A stretch of 39,316 bases of DNA, taken from positions 1 through 39,316 of the forward strand of contig CAMHPC010000008.1 of NCBI GenBank assembly GCA_946186945.1. The letters run 5' to 3'. Below the pieces are notes generated by a model that was not told the origin of the DNA, searched no databases, and saw only the letters and a program-made list of their open reading frames with translations. The translations under genes and the position numbers were made by a program. Within the stretch, counting starts at the first letter, position 1, and each line of letters begins with the position of its first letter. This DNA comes from an uncultured Prevotella sp. GTDB taxonomy: Bacteria; Bacteroidota; Bacteroidia; Bacteroidales; Bacteroidaceae. Positions 1 to 8,152 of the stretch are shown piece by piece.

Positions 1-46
1 CCTGTAGCTAGCGTTCATCCTGAGCCAGGATCAAACTCTACATTGT
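1..46 (-). rRNA. rrs: 16S ribosomal RNA, 5' end only
   Basis: Read on the minus strand, the first bases contain the universal 16S start AGAGTTTGATCCTGGCTCAG, followed by GATGAACGCTAGCTACAGG, the form usual in Bacteroidetes. By alignment with the E. coli 16S start, the mature 5' end falls near position 46. The rest of the gene lies beyond the left edge of the window. Confidence 0.95.
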
Positions 47-261
47 AAAAATATCCTTGACGCTGCACGAAGGCAGACATCGTGTCTGATTCTTAAAGCC
101 CGTGATGATTATCCAAAAGAGTTTAAAAAGTTTTCAAAATGAATTGAACGGTTCGTTTACCCGAAACGCAATTTCTTGCGCTTCACTTCTTGTACTACTC
201 TGTCTCTATGTAATCTTTTCAAAGATCTCGCTTGATGTTTGCCCTCGTTTTTGTTCGAAAG
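47..261 (-). other. Transcribed leader of the rRNA operon
   Basis: This stretch lies between the rRNA promoter and the mature 16S start and has no coding frame that looks real. On the minus strand it contains a small hairpin at 167-180 with stem CGCAA/TTGCG closing a GAAA tetraloop. The rest is AT-rich, and no tRNA is visible. It probably carries rRNA processing and antitermination signals, but I cannot assign individual boxes. Confidence 0.6.
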
Positions 262-267
262 CGGATG

Positions 268-298
268 CAAAGGTATAGTTATTTTTTTATCCGTGCAA
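268..298 (-). promoter_or_regulatory. rRNA operon promoter (Bacteroidetes -33/-7)
   Basis: On the minus strand a -33-like TTG (298-296) is followed after 20 bp by TACCTTTG (275-268), which matches the Bacteroidetes -7 consensus TAnnTTTG. The spacer is A/T-rich. The position fits a transcript running through the leader into 16S. Confidence 0.75.
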
Positions 299-379
299 GT
301 TTTTCGTGTTTTTTTTGAGAAAAAATTTATTTTCCATAATAATTCCCATCTTATTTCGCCTATTATGTCCCTATACTAT

Positions 380-393
380 CGTATTTGAATACG
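380..393. promoter_or_regulatory. Palindrome upstream of the DUF6377 regulator promoter
   Basis: CGTATT-TG-AATACG is a perfect inverted repeat with a 2-base centre. It sits about 40 bp upstream of the -33 box of the next gene, and also upstream of the divergent rRNA promoter. It could be an operator, but there is no direct evidence of binding. Confidence 0.35.
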
Positions 394-434
394 TATAAAG
401 GCAGGTAAGAGGTGAAAATAGTTTAGGAAAAAGG

Positions 435-464
435 TTAGTGAACGAAAAATATTCATTACTTTTG
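435..464 (+). promoter_or_regulatory. Promoter of the DUF6377 regulator gene
   Basis: TACTTTTG at 457-464 matches the -7 consensus TAnnTTTG. TTAG at 435-438 is a weaker -33 box 18 bp upstream. The transcript should begin near 471, about 60 bases before the start codon. Confidence 0.65.
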
Positions 465-477
465 CATCGCAATAAAA

Positions 478-493
478 AAGGTGAATCCACCTT
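478..493 (+). promoter_or_regulatory. Hairpin at the 5' end of the DUF6377 mRNA
   Basis: AAGGTG-AATC-CACCTT can form a 6-bp stem with a 4-base loop. It lies within the first 25 bases of the predicted transcript. Such a 5' hairpin could stabilise the mRNA or act as an operator in DNA form; the role is inferred from position only. Confidence 0.4.
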
Positions 494-533
494 AGACACT
501 TTCTACCTTTAAACCGAAAACAATAAAAACGTG

Positions 534-2234
534 ATGAACTACATAAAGAGGTTCGGTGCCACATTATATATAATATGTGCAGCATTGGCAATCCATGCCC
601 AGGAAGTATCATTAGACTCGTTGTATGATGAGATGGACAATGCGATAGTCCATTTCGAAGACTATATTGGCAAGCGTATAGAGCGTATAGACCGTTTGAA
701 GAGTACGTTGTCTCAGACATCGAATGACACTCAGCGTTATGACCTGCTTCGTAAGATAGTAGACGAGTACATCCCCTATCGTTTGGATAGCACACTGATA
801 TACCTGAACGAATGTATCAGCACTGCCGACAAGGTGGGCAATGTCTCGTGGAGGGGTGAGTGCATGTCTCTTATGGCTCGCAACTGCAGCAATGCGGGCA
901 TGTACGATGAGGCACGCAGTCTATTGTCGGAGATAGACACCACCTCTTTGACCAAGCGTGGTATGTATGAATACTTGGCAGCCAACAACCATTTGTATGG
1001 TGAGTTGTCATATTACTCCAACCTGCCCCGTATGCGTGACCGTTACCAGCAATTGGCGAGCGACTACGAGCGCAAGATGGACGAGGTGGCAGACAAGAAT
1101 GAGCAGGGCTACAAGGTACGCAAGGAGATGAACCTGTTGTTTGCCAACAAGTTAGACCAGTCATTGGCCTTCAATGACAAGTGGATGAAGGAAGTAGAGA
1201 AAGGTTCTCACCCCTATGCCCTGGTCACCTTGTACCGATATTTAGAGTATCAGGCTCGCAAGGACACCTTAGAGATGCAGCACTGGTTGCTGGAGTCTGC
1301 CCTTGCCGATGTACGCAATGGCGTGATGGATCAGGGCTCGATGTGGGAGTTGTCCAATTTGCTTATGGCCATAGGCGATGATGACCGTGCCTTTCGCTAC
1401 ATCAGTTTCACCAGCGAGTGTTCGAGTCGTTACGGTTCCCGTCTGCGCAACTGGCGTGCTGCACCCCTACTCTCCCGTCTGTCGCAGATCAACGAAGACC
1501 ACAACACCGAGTCACGTCATCGCATGATGATTTTTCTCGGTATCACCCTACTTTTGTTATTGGGACTGCTGGCTGGTTTCCTTTATGTATTGCATCAGCG
1601 CAGGAGGTTGCGTGCCATCAGTTCCGATTTGCATCTGAGCAATGAGCGTCTGTCTCATGTGAATGAAGAATTGAAGCAGACCAATGAACGTCTGACCGAG
1701 TTGAATGACCAGAACATCCAAGCCAACCGTGAACTGAAGTCGTTGAATGGCGAATTGTATGAGGTGAGCAAGGTGAAGGACGAGTATGTGGGTCGTTTCA
1801 TGCGTCTCTGTTCGATATATCTGGACAAGATGGAGAATCAGCGCAAGCGAGTGAACAAGATGGTGAAGCAGAAGGAGTACGACAAGTTGTACGAGATGAC
1901 CAAGCCTGCAGAGAGTCAGTCGAAGGAGATGGATGAATTGTTGGAATTGTTCGACTCAGCCTTCCTTCAGTTGTTCCCCGACTTTGTGAGCGACTTCAAT
2001 GCTTTGTTGCGTCCTGAGGAGCGTATCGAACTGAGTGAGCCCACTAAGTTGAACACCAGTCTTCGTATCTTTGCCCTGATACGTTTGGGTATAGAGGACA
2101 GTGGCAAGATAGCCGACTTCCTGCACTACTCCGTGAACACCATATACAACTATCGTGCCCGCATAAAGAACGGAGCCAAGGAAGACCGTGACAATTTCGA
2201 GCAGCATGTGAAGGAGATAGGCATGCCTCACTGA
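534..2234 (+). CDS. DUF6377 family membrane-anchored transcriptional regulator
   Basis: A 566-residue protein with a signal peptide (about 1-22, ending IHAQ). A long helical, TPR-like periplasmic region (about 25-325) leads into one membrane helix (about 330-352), followed by basic RRR residues. Next comes a coiled coil (about 360-410) and a C-terminal part. That part includes an HTH-like stretch near 505-545 (LRLGIEDSGKIADFLHYSVNT pattern, in the style of LuxR/GerE recognition helices). This layout is that of DUF6377 proteins of Bacteroidales, thought to sense something outside the inner membrane and act on DNA directly. A GTG lies one codon upstream of the chosen ATG; ATG is preferred. There is no kinase or receiver domain. 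The gene converges with the next gene, which has the same kind of C-terminus. The ligand and target genes are unknown. Confidence 0.85.
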   Translation: MNYIKRFGATLYIICAALAIHAQEVSLDSLYDEMDNAIVHFEDYIGKRIERIDRLKSTLSQTSNDTQRYDLLRKIVDEYIPYRLDSTLIYLNECISTADKVGNVSWRGECMSLMARNCSNAGMYDEARSLLSEIDTTSLTKRGMYEYLAANNHLYGELSYYSNLPRMRDRYQQLASDYERKMDEVADKNEQGYKVRKEMNLLFANKLDQSLAFNDKWMKEVEKGSHPYALVTLYRYLEYQARKDTLEMQHWLLESALADVRNGVMDQGSMWELSNLLMAIGDDDRAFRYISFTSECSSRYGSRLRNWRAAPLLSRLSQINEDHNTESRHRMMIFLGITLLLLLGLLAGFLYVLHQRRRLRAISSDLHLSNERLSHVNEELKQTNERLTELNDQNIQANRELKSLNGELYEVSKVKDEYVGRFMRLCSIYLDKMENQRKRVNKMVKQKEYDKLYEMTKPAESQSKEMDELLELFDSAFLQLFPDFVSDFNALLRPEERIELSEPTKLNTSLRIFALIRLGIEDSGKIADFLHYSVNTIYNYRARIKNGAKEDRDNFEQHVKEIGMPH

Positions 2235-2242
2235 CCCTGCTT

Positions 2243-5167
2243 TTACTGTTTCATTATGGAGAGCAGGTAGTCTACCAGGTTGTCGCCGCTGTCGAGTTGC
2301 AGTTTCTTTCTGAGTCGGTATCGTGCTGTTTCGATACTTCTGACCGATGTATTCATCAGTGATGCCATTTCCTTGCTGCTGAGTCCCATCCTCAAGTAGG
2401 CGCACAGTCTGAGGTCTGTTTTGTTGAGGTCGGGATGCTGCTCCATGAGGTTGCTCATGAAGTTGTCATATACGATATTGAAATTCTCCTGAAACTTATC
2501 CCAGTTGTCATCATCGCTCATGTGCTGCCGTATCTGTCGTCTTATATCAGATATTCCCTTGGTGATAGTAGATTTGGGCTCATCGTGTCTGACATTGGTG
2601 AGCAGTTCCTCCATGGCCTGGTCTATGGCATTGAGCATATCATTTTTTCTCACCAGGTTCATGGTAGAGTCGCCGAGTTCAGATGATTTATGTTTCAGTT
2701 CCACCTCTATCTGTTGAGCCTTCACCCTCATGATTTCCTTTTCCTGCACCTGCTGGTTGAGAGCCAACTGAGCCTGTTGTGCCTTGAGCACATTTTCCTG
2801 TTCCCTCACTTGGCGTTCATATTCAGCCATTTCTCTCTTGAGTTTTTTTTGCGACAGTTGCTCCAGGAACTTCATCGCCATTTTAACGGCAACCGCCAAC
2901 AGCACGAGGTAGATGATATATGCCCACCATGTCTGATACCATGCCGGCAGTATGCGTATCTCCAACTGTGTTTCGGATTCTTGTCCGGTGACACTATTAT
3001 GCGCCCTGACATGTATAGTGTATGTACCTTTATCCAGTCCGGTGTAGTCCTTGAAGTGAGTAAGTTCGGGAGTGCTCCACTGTCTGTCGTATCCTTCGAG
3101 GAAGAAAGAGAAGGTGCATGCATTCTGTTCTCTGAATTCCGGCAAAGCAGCCAGTATACGCAGTGAGTTTTGCTGGTGTGGCACCTCAATGGTTTCCTCT
3201 TTGTCGCCTGGCTGTCTGAAATACAGGAAACTGTCAGGTTCATTGACACAGGTGATAGCCTTGATCATAACCTTGTGCGAGTTTTTTGTATTCAGTCTGT
3301 TGTGGCTCACCACATAGAATCCCGCATCGCAATTGAATATGGTATGCAGCGAGTCGAGGAAGCCAAGATGTCCCAGTCCTGTCTGCAGTCTGTTAATCAT
3401 ATTTTGGTATCCGAGCGTATCCACCTGATATTTTCCGTTGTCCTGTTTGTGGGCGAGAGCAAGGTAATTGGCTTTATACCCCCACAGGTCTCCGCTGGGT
3501 GTCTGAACTATCCTGAGAGCCTGTCCGAAACTGTTAAAGATAGCCGACACTATGGAGTCCTCCACCAATTGTTTGCTTGCCTTGTCATAGTGGTAGAACA
3601 CCCCTCCAGTAGACGACACGTACACTTTGTCGTCTATCTTGCTTATGATATTGCTGTCATCCGTAGGCAGTCCGTTTCCCTCATGGAAATATTGCACACT
3701 TGTAACCCTCATGAGGTCGGTACTGAGATAGAATCTGTATATGCCTTTCAGCCAGTGGCTGACCATGATAGCCCCGTCGTCATCCTGTTCGATACCCGAT
3801 GTAGAGATATCGAAGCCTGCCACCCTGTTTTTCATTACGTATCCCGTAGCAGAGCGTTGCAGCACGGCATATCCGTCATAGTCGGCAGCCAGCACCATGT
3901 CAGGATATCCCTTGAGCGGTATCATCTTCCACGTGCCTTTCAGTCCCTGTATCTGTTGAGCCACATTGCCATTTATCACATACGCCCCTGTGTTGGTTCC
4001 ACAGAGCACCACCCCATCGATCTCCGTCACAGACCACACCTGCATTTTCACCCCACTGACAGGTTGTGGATTGGCAGGTGTTGGTGATGGCACCAAGGGG
4101 TAAGGCACATAGAAGAGTCCCTGATTGGTGCCGAGATACAGCAGGTTATTGTGTCTGAGCGAGGCATATCCAGTACCTCTGTTATTACTGAAGACGAGCA
4201 GCGACCTGTATGGAGAGTCGAGCATGACATAGGCGATACCGTTATCCAGTCCGAGCCAGAGATTATTCTGGTCATCGAATTTAAGAGACAGCACGGTATT
4301 GTTTTTCAGTCCAGAGAACATATTGAAGTAGAACACCTGAGAGGACTGAGTATCGAGCAGCACCACCCCATCCTCTACCGTACCCAGTGCTATGTATTTG
4401 CCATCGGTAGCAGCAGAGAACACCCTGTTGCCCATGAGCAGTGCCGGTGTATTCAGGTTGAGAGGTATAGTAGAATGTCCATCGTATACGAAGAGGTTCC
4501 CGCCTTCATCTACGAAAAGCACACTATTATTGAAGAGCAGAATGGAGTTGATATACCTGCCCACGAGAATATCCGACTGCGGCAGCGGAGAGAGTTTTTG
4601 GTCGTCTATTTTGTATGTGCCACCTTTTGTAGCCACAAACACCTGTCCCATTACCACATTCATGTCGGTTATCTCGCTATTGGGTTTGAGTGCGGCGAGA
4701 TAGTTGTCGTCATTGAATATAAAAACTTTCTCCTTTGTGGAGAAGTACACTCTGTCTTTGTTGATGCATACGTGCCACACATCGGCGAACGGTCTTTCGT
4801 GTGCCGGTATTTTCTCCACCATACTGTGGTATACCAAGCGTGCAGAGAAGGTATCGCCCTGGAAATAGCCCAGTTCCTCCGCCGCGCCCACATACGTGCG
4901 GTTAGTGGTTTTGTCGTTTATGGCATCGTGCACATTGGTATAGTTTGCCACCCTGTAGAGGTTCCACCTTGCCCCGTCAGCCACGAGCATACCGTCGTTG
5001 TTGGCAAAGAGCACCCTGCCATCGGCAAGAAAGTCGATGGCCCAGTTTTGTGTGCCGCCCCCATAGTCCTCGTTGGTGAAGTTGCGCAGCGTAGGCGTCT
5101 GTGCCGCCAACTGTTGTACGTAGAGCAGAGCGATGAGAGTAACTATCTTGCAGAGAGTCTTTGCCAT
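2243..5167 (-). CDS. Membrane-spanning sensor/regulator: beta-propeller, Y_Y_Y domain, LuxR-type HTH
   Basis: A 974-residue protein with a signal peptide (about 1-22, ending LAAQ). A long beta-propeller-like periplasmic region with repeated DGxxL/GLxNGxxY motifs covers about 25-650. A Y_Y_Y domain follows (about 670-740, with the FFLEGYDRQWS signature), then a membrane helix (about 741-766), a coiled coil (about 767-835) and a LuxR/GerE-type HTH (about 914-968, LSSKEMASLMNTSVRSIETAR). It resembles the periplasmic half of Bacteroides hybrid two-component sensors, but no histidine kinase or receiver is present; the helix-turn-helix follows the coiled coil instead. It probably couples binding of an outside ligand, such as a glycan fragment, to transcription in one polypeptide. 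It is transcribed after galE with a 75 bp gap. I see no convincing promoter of its own. Confidence 0.85.
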   Translation of the reverse strand: MAKTLCKIVTLIALLYVQQLAAQTPTLRNFTNEDYGGGTQNWAIDFLADGRVLFANNDGMLVADGARWNLYRVANYTNVHDAINDKTTNRTYVGAAEELGYFQGDTFSARLVYHSMVEKIPAHERPFADVWHVCINKDRVYFSTKEKVFIFNDDNYLAALKPNSEITDMNVVMGQVFVATKGGTYKIDDQKLSPLPQSDILVGRYINSILLFNNSVLFVDEGGNLFVYDGHSTIPLNLNTPALLMGNRVFSAATDGKYIALGTVEDGVVLLDTQSSQVFYFNMFSGLKNNTVLSLKFDDQNNLWLGLDNGIAYVMLDSPYRSLLVFSNNRGTGYASLRHNNLLYLGTNQGLFYVPYPLVPSPTPANPQPVSGVKMQVWSVTEIDGVVLCGTNTGAYVINGNVAQQIQGLKGTWKMIPLKGYPDMVLAADYDGYAVLQRSATGYVMKNRVAGFDISTSGIEQDDDGAIMVSHWLKGIYRFYLSTDLMRVTSVQYFHEGNGLPTDDSNIISKIDDKVYVSSTGGVFYHYDKASKQLVEDSIVSAIFNSFGQALRIVQTPSGDLWGYKANYLALAHKQDNGKYQVDTLGYQNMINRLQTGLGHLGFLDSLHTIFNCDAGFYVVSHNRLNTKNSHKVMIKAITCVNEPDSFLYFRQPGDKEETIEVPHQQNSLRILAALPEFREQNACTFSFFLEGYDRQWSTPELTHFKDYTGLDKGTYTIHVRAHNSVTGQESETQLEIRILPAWYQTWWAYIIYLVLLAVAVKMAMKFLEQLSQKKLKREMAEYERQVREQENVLKAQQAQLALNQQVQEKEIMRVKAQQIEVELKHKSSELGDSTMNLVRKNDMLNAIDQAMEELLTNVRHDEPKSTITKGISDIRRQIRQHMSDDDNWDKFQENFNIVYDNFMSNLMEQHPDLNKTDLRLCAYLRMGLSSKEMASLMNTSVRSIETARYRLRKKLQLDSGDNLVDYLLSIMKQ

Positions 5168-5213
5168 GTTTAAGTTATGTATTTGTTGTAGGGTTTTAGA
5201 GGGGAAGGATGGT

Positions 5214-5233
5214 GGTGGGGATTTATCCCCACC
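5214..5233 (-). terminator. Hairpin between galE and the sensor gene
   Basis: GGTGGGGA-TTTA-TCCCCACC is a perfect 8-bp stem with a 4-base loop just downstream of the galE stop. No T-run follows on the minus strand. It may be a weak terminator or an mRNA-processing or 3'-stabilising hairpin that uncouples galE from the regulator gene. Confidence 0.4.
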
Positions 5234-5242
5234 CCATTTATA

Positions 5243-6283
5243 TCACATCACGCCATCCTCGCGCAGTTTCTTCTGCCATTTCCATGCAGAAGCGAGCACC
5301 TCTTCGAGTGGAGTATCTGCCTTCCATCCCAGCACCTGGTTAGCATGGTCCACATTGCCCCACACCTTCTCTATATCGCCTTCTCTTCTTGGTGCAAACG
5401 TCCAGTTGAGTTTCACGCCGGTAGCCTTTTCAAAGCCCTGCACCACCTCGAGTGTGCTCACGCCCTTTCCTGTGCCGATATTGAAATATTCAATCGGTTG
5501 ACACTCTTCGCAGTCGAGCACCCTTTGCATAGCCTTCACGTGAGCCTTTGCCAGATCTACCACATAGATATAGTCGCGTATGCAGGTACCGTCCGGAGTG
5601 TCATAATCATTGCCAAACACCTTGAGTTGCTCTCTCACGCCGATGGCCGTCTGTGTGACGAAGGGGATGAGGTTCATGGGCACACCCAGTGGCAGTTCAC
5701 CGATGAGAGCCGAGGGGTGAGCACCGATGGGGTTGAAGTATCTAAGCACGATAGACTTGATGGGTGCTCCGCTGTGTATATAGTCGTAGATTATCTCCTC
5801 GTTTATCTGTTTTGTATTGCCGTATGGGCTCAGTGCCTTTTGTATAGGTGCCTTTTCAGTGACAGGCAGGTTTTCCTTTGACGGTTGTCCGTACACGGTG
5901 CATGATGAAGAGAAGATGATACCCTTCACATCGTATTTCGGCATGAGTTCCAGCAGGTTTACCAGCGAGTTGATATTATTCCTATAATACATCAGGGGTT
6001 TCTGCACACTCTCTCCCACGGCTTTTGAAGCAGCGAAGTGAATAATGCCCTGTATATCCGGATATTTTTGGAACACCCCTTCGAGAGCCAGCATATCGCA
6101 GCAGTCCACCTTTTCGAAAGCGGGTCTGATGCCCGTGATTTTCTCTATGCCATCTATGACGTTGGCGTTAGAGTTGGAGAGGTTGTCGATGATTACCACG
6201 TCATACCCCGCCTGTTGCAGTTCAACAGTAGTGTGCGAACCGATAAAACCCGTTCCACCTGTTACAAGGATAGTTTTTTTCAT
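5243..6283 (-). CDS. galE: UDP-glucose 4-epimerase
   Basis: A 346-residue short-chain dehydrogenase/reductase-type epimerase that interconverts UDP-glucose and UDP-galactose in the cytoplasm with bound NAD. The Rossmann motif TGGTGFIGS is at about residues 8-16. The catalytic Ser is in SSSCTVYG (S127) and the Tyr/Lys pair is in YGNTK (Y154, K158). A Cys replaces the Ala usual after the catalytic Ser, which is probably harmless. Length is normal for GalE. It lies 52 bp downstream of rnfA on the same strand and may be read from the Rnf transcript. Its product feeds capsule, LPS or galactose metabolism. Specificity for GlcNAc-type substrates cannot be excluded from sequence. Confidence 0.93.
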   Translation of the reverse strand: MKKTILVTGGTGFIGSHTTVELQQAGYDVVIIDNLSNSNANVIDGIEKITGIRPAFEKVDCCDMLALEGVFQKYPDIQGIIHFAASKAVGESVQKPLMYYRNNINSLVNLLELMPKYDVKGIIFSSSCTVYGQPSKENLPVTEKAPIQKALSPYGNTKQINEEIIYDYIHSGAPIKSIVLRYFNPIGAHPSALIGELPLGVPMNLIPFVTQTAIGVREQLKVFGNDYDTPDGTCIRDYIYVVDLAKAHVKAMQRVLDCEECQPIEYFNIGTGKGVSTLEVVQGFEKATGVKLNWTFAPRREGDIEKVWGNVDHANQVLGWKADTPLEEVLASAWKWQKKLREDGVM

Positions 6284-6335
6284 AGTTGAAGTATAAAAAT
6301 TTTAGGATATAAAGAATATAAAATTTTCAAAGATT

Positions 6336-6938
6336 TCACTCCAGTCCGAAGAGCGACTTCAGTCCGCCGTCCACGCCCGAGAAGCCCATGAACGCCAGAC
6401 TGAGCAGTCCGGCAGTGACCAGCACTATAGCCATGCCCCTCATTGCCTTTGGCACATTGACCAGCGCCAGTTGTTCCCTGAGTCCGGCAAAGACGATGAG
6501 TGCCAGTGCAAAACCTATGGCAGTAGAGAGTGAGTACACCACGGCTTGCAGCAGTGAGTAGTCTTTTTGCACCACGAGTATTGCCACGCCGAGCACAGCG
6601 CAATTGGTAGTGATGAGAGGCAGGAATATGCCTAGGGCCTGGTATAGCGGAGGCGACACCTTCTTGAGTACTATCTCTACCATTTGCACCAGTGATGCGA
6701 TGACGAGGATGAAAGCCAGTGTCTGCAGATACTCCAGTTGTGCCGGTTCGAGCACATATTTCTGCAGTATATAGGTGACGACTGTAGCGAGAGTCATGAC
6801 GAAAGCCACTGCCCCTCCCATGCCGAGGGCTGTATCTATTTTCTTCGACACTCCCAGGAATGGGCAGATGCCGAGAAACTGTGACAGTACGATGTTGTTG
6901 ACAAAGATTGCCGATATAAAGATGAGCAGATATTCCAT
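6336..6938 (-). CDS. rnfA: Rnf complex subunit RnfA
   Basis: A 200-residue integral membrane subunit with about six membrane helices. The N-terminus (FVNNIVLSQFLGICPFLG) and the motif TTNCAVLG are typical of RnfA/NqrE. Cys25 and Cys113 correspond to the pair that, with the equivalent pair in RnfE, is known to hold an intramembrane iron-sulfur cluster. It is the last gene of the rnfBCDGEA order, 4 bp after rnfE. The Rnf complex moves electrons between reduced ferredoxin and NAD(H) while pumping Na+ or H+. Confidence 0.95.
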   Translation of the reverse strand: MEYLLIFISAIFVNNIVLSQFLGICPFLGVSKKIDTALGMGGAVAFVMTLATVVTYILQKYVLEPAQLEYLQTLAFILVIASLVQMVEIVLKKVSPPLYQALGIFLPLITTNCAVLGVAILVVQKDYSLLQAVVYSLSTAIGFALALIVFAGLREQLALVNVPKAMRGMAIVLVTAGLLSLAFMGFSGVDGGLKSLFGLE

Positions 6939-6942
6939 AGTA

Positions 6943-7527
6943 TTATGCTTTCTTCATTTTGTTGACCACAGCGATGAGGAAGCCCAGTGTGATAAAGGCT
7001 CCCGGAGGCAGTACGAATATCAGGATATTGACAGTTTCGGGCAGCAGTGTGCATCCGAATACCGACCCTGCGCCGAGCAGTTCACGTATCATGCCGAGCA
7101 GTGTGAGGGCGAATGTAAATCCCAGTCCGATACCCACGCCATCCATCACGCTTTCGAGAGGAGTATGTTTACAAGCGAACGCCTCTGCCCTACCCAGTAT
7201 GATACAGTTGACCACTATCAGCGGTATGAACAGTCCGAGCGCCTGGTCTATATCGGGCAGGAAAGCCTTGATTAGGAGTTGCAGCACAGTGACGAAGGTG
7301 GCTATCACCACCACAAACACCGGTATTCTCACCTTGTCGGGTGTGATTGTCTTCAGGCATGAGATGACGAAGTTGGTGCAGATGAGCACCGTCATAGTAG
7401 CCAGTCCCATAGCCATGCCGTTGACGGCTGATGTAGTAGTGGCCAGCGTGGGGCACATGCCGAGCATGAGCACGAAGGTAGGGTTCTCTTTGACGATCCC
7501 GTTTTTTATCAGTTCCAGTTTACTCAT
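6943..7527 (-). CDS. rnfE: Rnf complex subunit RnfE
   Basis: A 194-residue polytopic membrane protein homologous to RnfA. The start (LIKNGIVKENPTFVLMLGMCPTLA) is the RnfE signature. Cys25 and Cys108 (VVNCIILG) match the cluster-binding cysteines that pair with those of RnfA across the pseudo-symmetric membrane core. It is slightly shorter than proteobacterial RnfE. It lies between rnfG and rnfA with gaps of 12 and 4 bp, which implies co-transcription. Confidence 0.95.
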   Translation of the reverse strand: MSKLELIKNGIVKENPTFVLMLGMCPTLATTTSAVNGMAMGLATMTVLICTNFVISCLKTITPDKVRIPVFVVVIATFVTVLQLLIKAFLPDIDQALGLFIPLIVVNCIILGRAEAFACKHTPLESVMDGVGIGLGFTFALTLLGMIRELLGAGSVFGCTLLPETVNILIFVLPPGAFITLGFLIAVVNKMKKA

Positions 7528-7539
7528 GACATTACCTTA

Positions 7540-8145
7540 TTATTGCTTGTCTGTATTCAGTTTTGCCCATGCCTGGTAAGCATGGTTCACCGCTTTGAGG
7601 AAAGCCCTGGAAGTGATAGTAGAAGCCGTGATGGCATCTACCTCGCCTTCACCTCCCTTGGTGACAGCCAGTTTATTCTTCTTTGGGTTTTTGCCTATGA
7701 TATCACCTTTTTCACCTTTCTGAAACCATGTATCCGCCTTTGCTCCCAGTCCCGGTGTCTCAGTGGTTTCGAGTATGGTATACCCCAGAATATCCCCTTT
7801 GTCATCAAACCCCACCAGTATTTTGAAGATACCTCCGAAGCCCTGCGTAGCACTTTCCACGGCGGCACCGAGGGGTTGGTCATTGGAGTCGGCTATGGAG
7901 TGTATCACATACGTTTCCTCCTTGTTGTCATTGTCCAGGTCCACTCTCAGCGTGTCTCTTTTCTCCACGTTTATCTCACCCCCGCCCATGACCGTCTGTA
8001 TACCGAGGGCGAGTTGTTTTTGTTTCTGTTGTTCTATAGGTCCTGCCGTGACAGCGTTGACCACCGCCAGCACGCCTCCCATGAGCACAGCGGTGGCGAG
8101 TAGCACGAGCACCATATTTTTCAGAGAAGAGTTCAGTTTTTCCAT
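7540..8145 (-). CDS. rnfG: Rnf complex subunit RnfG (covalent flavoprotein)
   Basis: A 201-residue subunit with one N-terminal membrane helix (about 11-33) and a periplasmic FMN-binding domain. The motif ETTETPGLGAK (about 126-136) and the flavinylation motif DAITASTITS (about 170-179) are both present. By family knowledge the phosphoester-linked FMN sits on the Thr of the S/T-x-x-T motif, here most likely T176. The gap to rnfD is 7 bp. I did not see an ApbE flavin transferase gene, which would be needed for maturation, in this window. Confidence 0.94.
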   Translation of the reverse strand: MEKLNSSLKNMVLVLLATAVLMGGVLAVVNAVTAGPIEQQKQKQLALGIQTVMGGGEINVEKRDTLRVDLDNDNKEETYVIHSIADSNDQPLGAAVESATQGFGGIFKILVGFDDKGDILGYTILETTETPGLGAKADTWFQKGEKGDIIGKNPKKNKLAVTKGGEGEVDAITASTITSRAFLKAVNHAYQAWAKLNTDKQ

Positions 8146-8152
8146 CTTGTCA

